Source: Flammeovirgaceae bacterium UBA2371
Lineage (GTDB): Bacteria > Bacteroidota > Bacteroidia > Cytophagales > Cyclobacteriaceae
Direction: 5' to 3'
Length of the DNA: 25,972 nt
Assembly: GCA_002345965.1 (NCBI GenBank)
Contig: DDTF01000057.1
Location: forward strand, 1-25,972
Positions 24,462 through 25,972 of the stretch are shown here, piece by piece. Every line of letters starts with the position of its first letter. Positions within the stretch are counted from its first letter, which is position 1. The translations under genes and the position numbers were made by a program. The notes below the pieces were generated by a model. That model had not been told where the DNA came from and made no database searches. It saw only the letters and a list, made by a program, of their open reading frames with translations.

Positions 24462-25972
24462 ATGAGGAAAATTTATCAAAAAGTAATGCTATTTCTGATG
24501 CTGTTTTGTATGGCATCGGTATCTGCATTCGCTCAACAAATCAATGTGAGCGGACAGGTGAAGGACAGTCGCACAGGAAGTGCATTGCCCGGTGTAAACA
24601 TTATTGTAAAAGGTACCACCTTGGGTACCATATCAGATGCAAATGGAGGGTTCAGTCTCTCTGCCAACGCAAATGCCATTCTGCAGTTTTCGTTTGTGGG
24701 CTACTCAACATTGGAAGTGCCCGCTACAGCTGAACCCATGACCGTAAGTCTGAACGAAGACGCCACTAACCTTGAAGAGGTTGTGATTTCAGGTCTTGCC
24801 AGTACTGTCAAGCGTGCCAATTTGGCCAATGCAGTAGGAAGTGTATCTGCAAAAGAACTGGTGGGAACGACCAACCAACCTACTATTGATGGAGCCTTGT
24901 ATGGTAAGATGACAGGTGTAAACATTGTATCCAGTTCTGGTGCTCCTGGTGGTGGTATCGGTGTGAGATTAAGAGGTATCTCGTCTATCTCTGGAAACAA
25001 CCAACCGCTATACATCGTAGACGGAGTGTACATCAGCAATGCAGAGATTCCCTCAGGTCTGCGATTTGCATCAGGAGCCAACCGTGGTAATGAAGAGAAC
25101 TCATCTACCAGGATTGCCGATATCAATCCCAACGACATCGAAAACATCGAGGTACTGAAAGGTGCTTCTGCGGCCGCTATTTATGGAACAAGGGCCAATG
25201 CCGGTGTGGTAATCATTACCACCAAAAGGGGTGCCATGGGAAAAACAAAAATCAGCATCAGCCAGGATGTAGGTACTAACACCATTCAAAGGTACCTGGG
25301 CATGAGAAACTGGGATGCAGCAAAAGTACAGGCTACGTTTGGTGCAGGTGAAGTTGCACGATTCAATGCAGCGCAATCTGCAGGAAAAATCTATGATTAC
25401 GAAAAAGAGATTTATGGAGAAACCGGTTTGATCACCAACACCAACATTTCATTGACGGGTGGTGATAGCAAAACCAAATTTTTTATTGGTGGCTCATTGC
25501 GCGATGAAGGAGGTATAATTAAAAATACCGGCTTTGAAAGAAAGTCCATCAGAGCCAACATCGATCACAAAGTAAATGAGAAACTGACCATCGGTGTCAA
25601 CTCCAATTATATCTTCACAGATACCAGACGCGGGTTTACGGGTAATGAAAACGAAGGAGGTCTTTCCTACGGTTACAACCTTTCCTATACAAGACCATGG
25701 ACAGAACTTCACCCTGACCAGTTTGGCAACTACCCCGACAACCCGGATCCAGGAACAGCAGGTAACATGTTGCAGGTAAGAGACAAAGCCATCAACTCGG
25801 ATAAAGTGAACCGATTTATGCAGGGAGCAAAAGTGGATTACACCCTTTATCAAAACAACACCACCTTCCTGAAATTCACTGCCAATGGTGGTCTTGATTT
25901 CTTTGTTGATGAGTCCCTTATCTATGTTCCTGAAACGCATCAGTCACAACGCGGTCAGCAAAACGGATTTAT
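24462..25972 (+). CDS. SusC/RagA family TonB-dependent outer-membrane receptor (3' partial)
   Basis: The frame is open from ATG 24462 to the window end (503 codons), about half of a typical 1000-residue SusC. A signal peptide (MRKIYQKVMLFLMLFCMASV then SAFAQQ) precedes a carboxypeptidase-regulatory-like domain (INVSGQVKDSRTGSALPGVN to about residue 95). A TonB-box-like LEEVVISG follows, then the plug with QPLYIVDGVYI, DIENIEVLKGASAAAIYGTR and ANAGVVIITTKRG, which are hallmarks of the SusC/RagA plug. Barrel strands then begin (TNTNISLTGGDSKTKFFIGG). It imports oligomers, glycans or peptides across the outer membrane with a SusD lipoprotein, expected just downstream outside the window. The substrate cannot be told from this part. 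The start codon has no strong Shine-Dalgarno but an A-rich upstream, usual for Bacteroidota. Confidence 0.94.
   Translation, partial: MRKIYQKVMLFLMLFCMASVSAFAQQINVSGQVKDSRTGSALPGVNIIVKGTTLGTISDANGGFSLSANANAILQFSFVGYSTLEVPATAEPMTVSLNEDATNLEEVVISGLASTVKRANLANAVGSVSAKELVGTTNQPTIDGALYGKMTGVNIVSSSGAPGGGIGVRLRGISSISGNNQPLYIVDGVYISNAEIPSGLRFASGANRGNEENSSTRIADINPNDIENIEVLKGASAAAIYGTRANAGVVIITTKRGAMGKTKISISQDVGTNTIQRYLGMRNWDAAKVQATFGAGEVARFNAAQSAGKIYDYEKEIYGETGLITNTNISLTGGDSKTKFFIGGSLRDEGGIIKNTGFERKSIRANIDHKVNEKLTIGVNSNYIFTDTRRGFTGNENEGGLSYGYNLSYTRPWTELHPDQFGNYPDNPDPGTAGNMLQVRDKAINSDKVNRFMQGAKVDYTLYQNNTTFLKFTANGGLDFFVDESLIYVPETHQSQRGQQNGF

Overview
The window looks like chromosomal DNA from a Bacteroidota bacterium, most likely a free-living member of the Cytophagales. 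The evidence is: several secreted proteins with the gliding-motility-associated C-terminal domain (CHU_C, the type B sorting signal of the type IX secretion system, T9SS); a PorP/SprF-family protein; a SusC/RagA-type TonB-dependent receptor; a Bacteroidota-type FolE; and weak Shine-Dalgarno sites. No rRNA, tRNA, CRISPR array, insertion sequence or phage gene was seen. No gene-free stretch exceeds about 200 bases.

Positions 1-11393 hold a tandem array of large T9SS cargo proteins of two architectures. Type A has YWTD/LDL-receptor-B-like beta-propellers, Ig/cadherin-like domains and CHU_C: A1 1-2358 (5' cut by the window edge), A2 2423-5026, A3 8763-11393. Type B has a cationic N-terminal extension, ten FG-GAP/VCBS calcium motifs, adhesin-type repeats and CHU_C: B1 5136-8564. 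A second type B protein, B2 (15151-18264), lies further on, 2 nt ahead of a porP/sprF gene (18267-19178). Between B1 and A3 lies a decayed fragment of another CHU_C domain (about 8608-8697), so the array has lost at least one member. All cargo proteins share the last two or three modules.

Positions 11476-13976 interrupt the surface-protein genes with a very compact operon: a TIGR03032/DUF4915-family predicted propeller protein, a cytochrome P450 and a stand-alone acyl carrier protein, each separated by one nucleotide. It converges, with an 11-nt overlap, on two tandem GNAT-like genes on the minus strand (13966-14969), which are coupled to each other by an ATGA overlap. This resembles a small oxidative tailoring or acyl-modification locus of unknown product.

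Positions 19264-20326 encode 6-pyruvoyl-tetrahydropterin synthase (animal-type sequence) overlapping GTP cyclohydrolase I, the first two steps from GTP to tetrahydrobiopterin-type pterins. Positions 20480-23608 encode an aconitase with an in-frame, Lys/Ala/Val-rich histone-H1-like tail of about 105 residues, followed 3 nt later by a ferritin with a complete ferroxidase centre. A bidirectional terminator separates ferritin from a convergent CoA-pyrophosphatase-type Nudix hydrolase (23671-24294, minus strand). The window ends inside a SusC/RagA-type receptor (24462 onward).

The most unusual items are the aconitase with a DNA-binding-like tail coupled to ferritin, the TIGR03032-P450-ACP operon, the conserved cationic extension before the export signal of type B proteins, and the CHU_C pseudogene relic in the cargo array.
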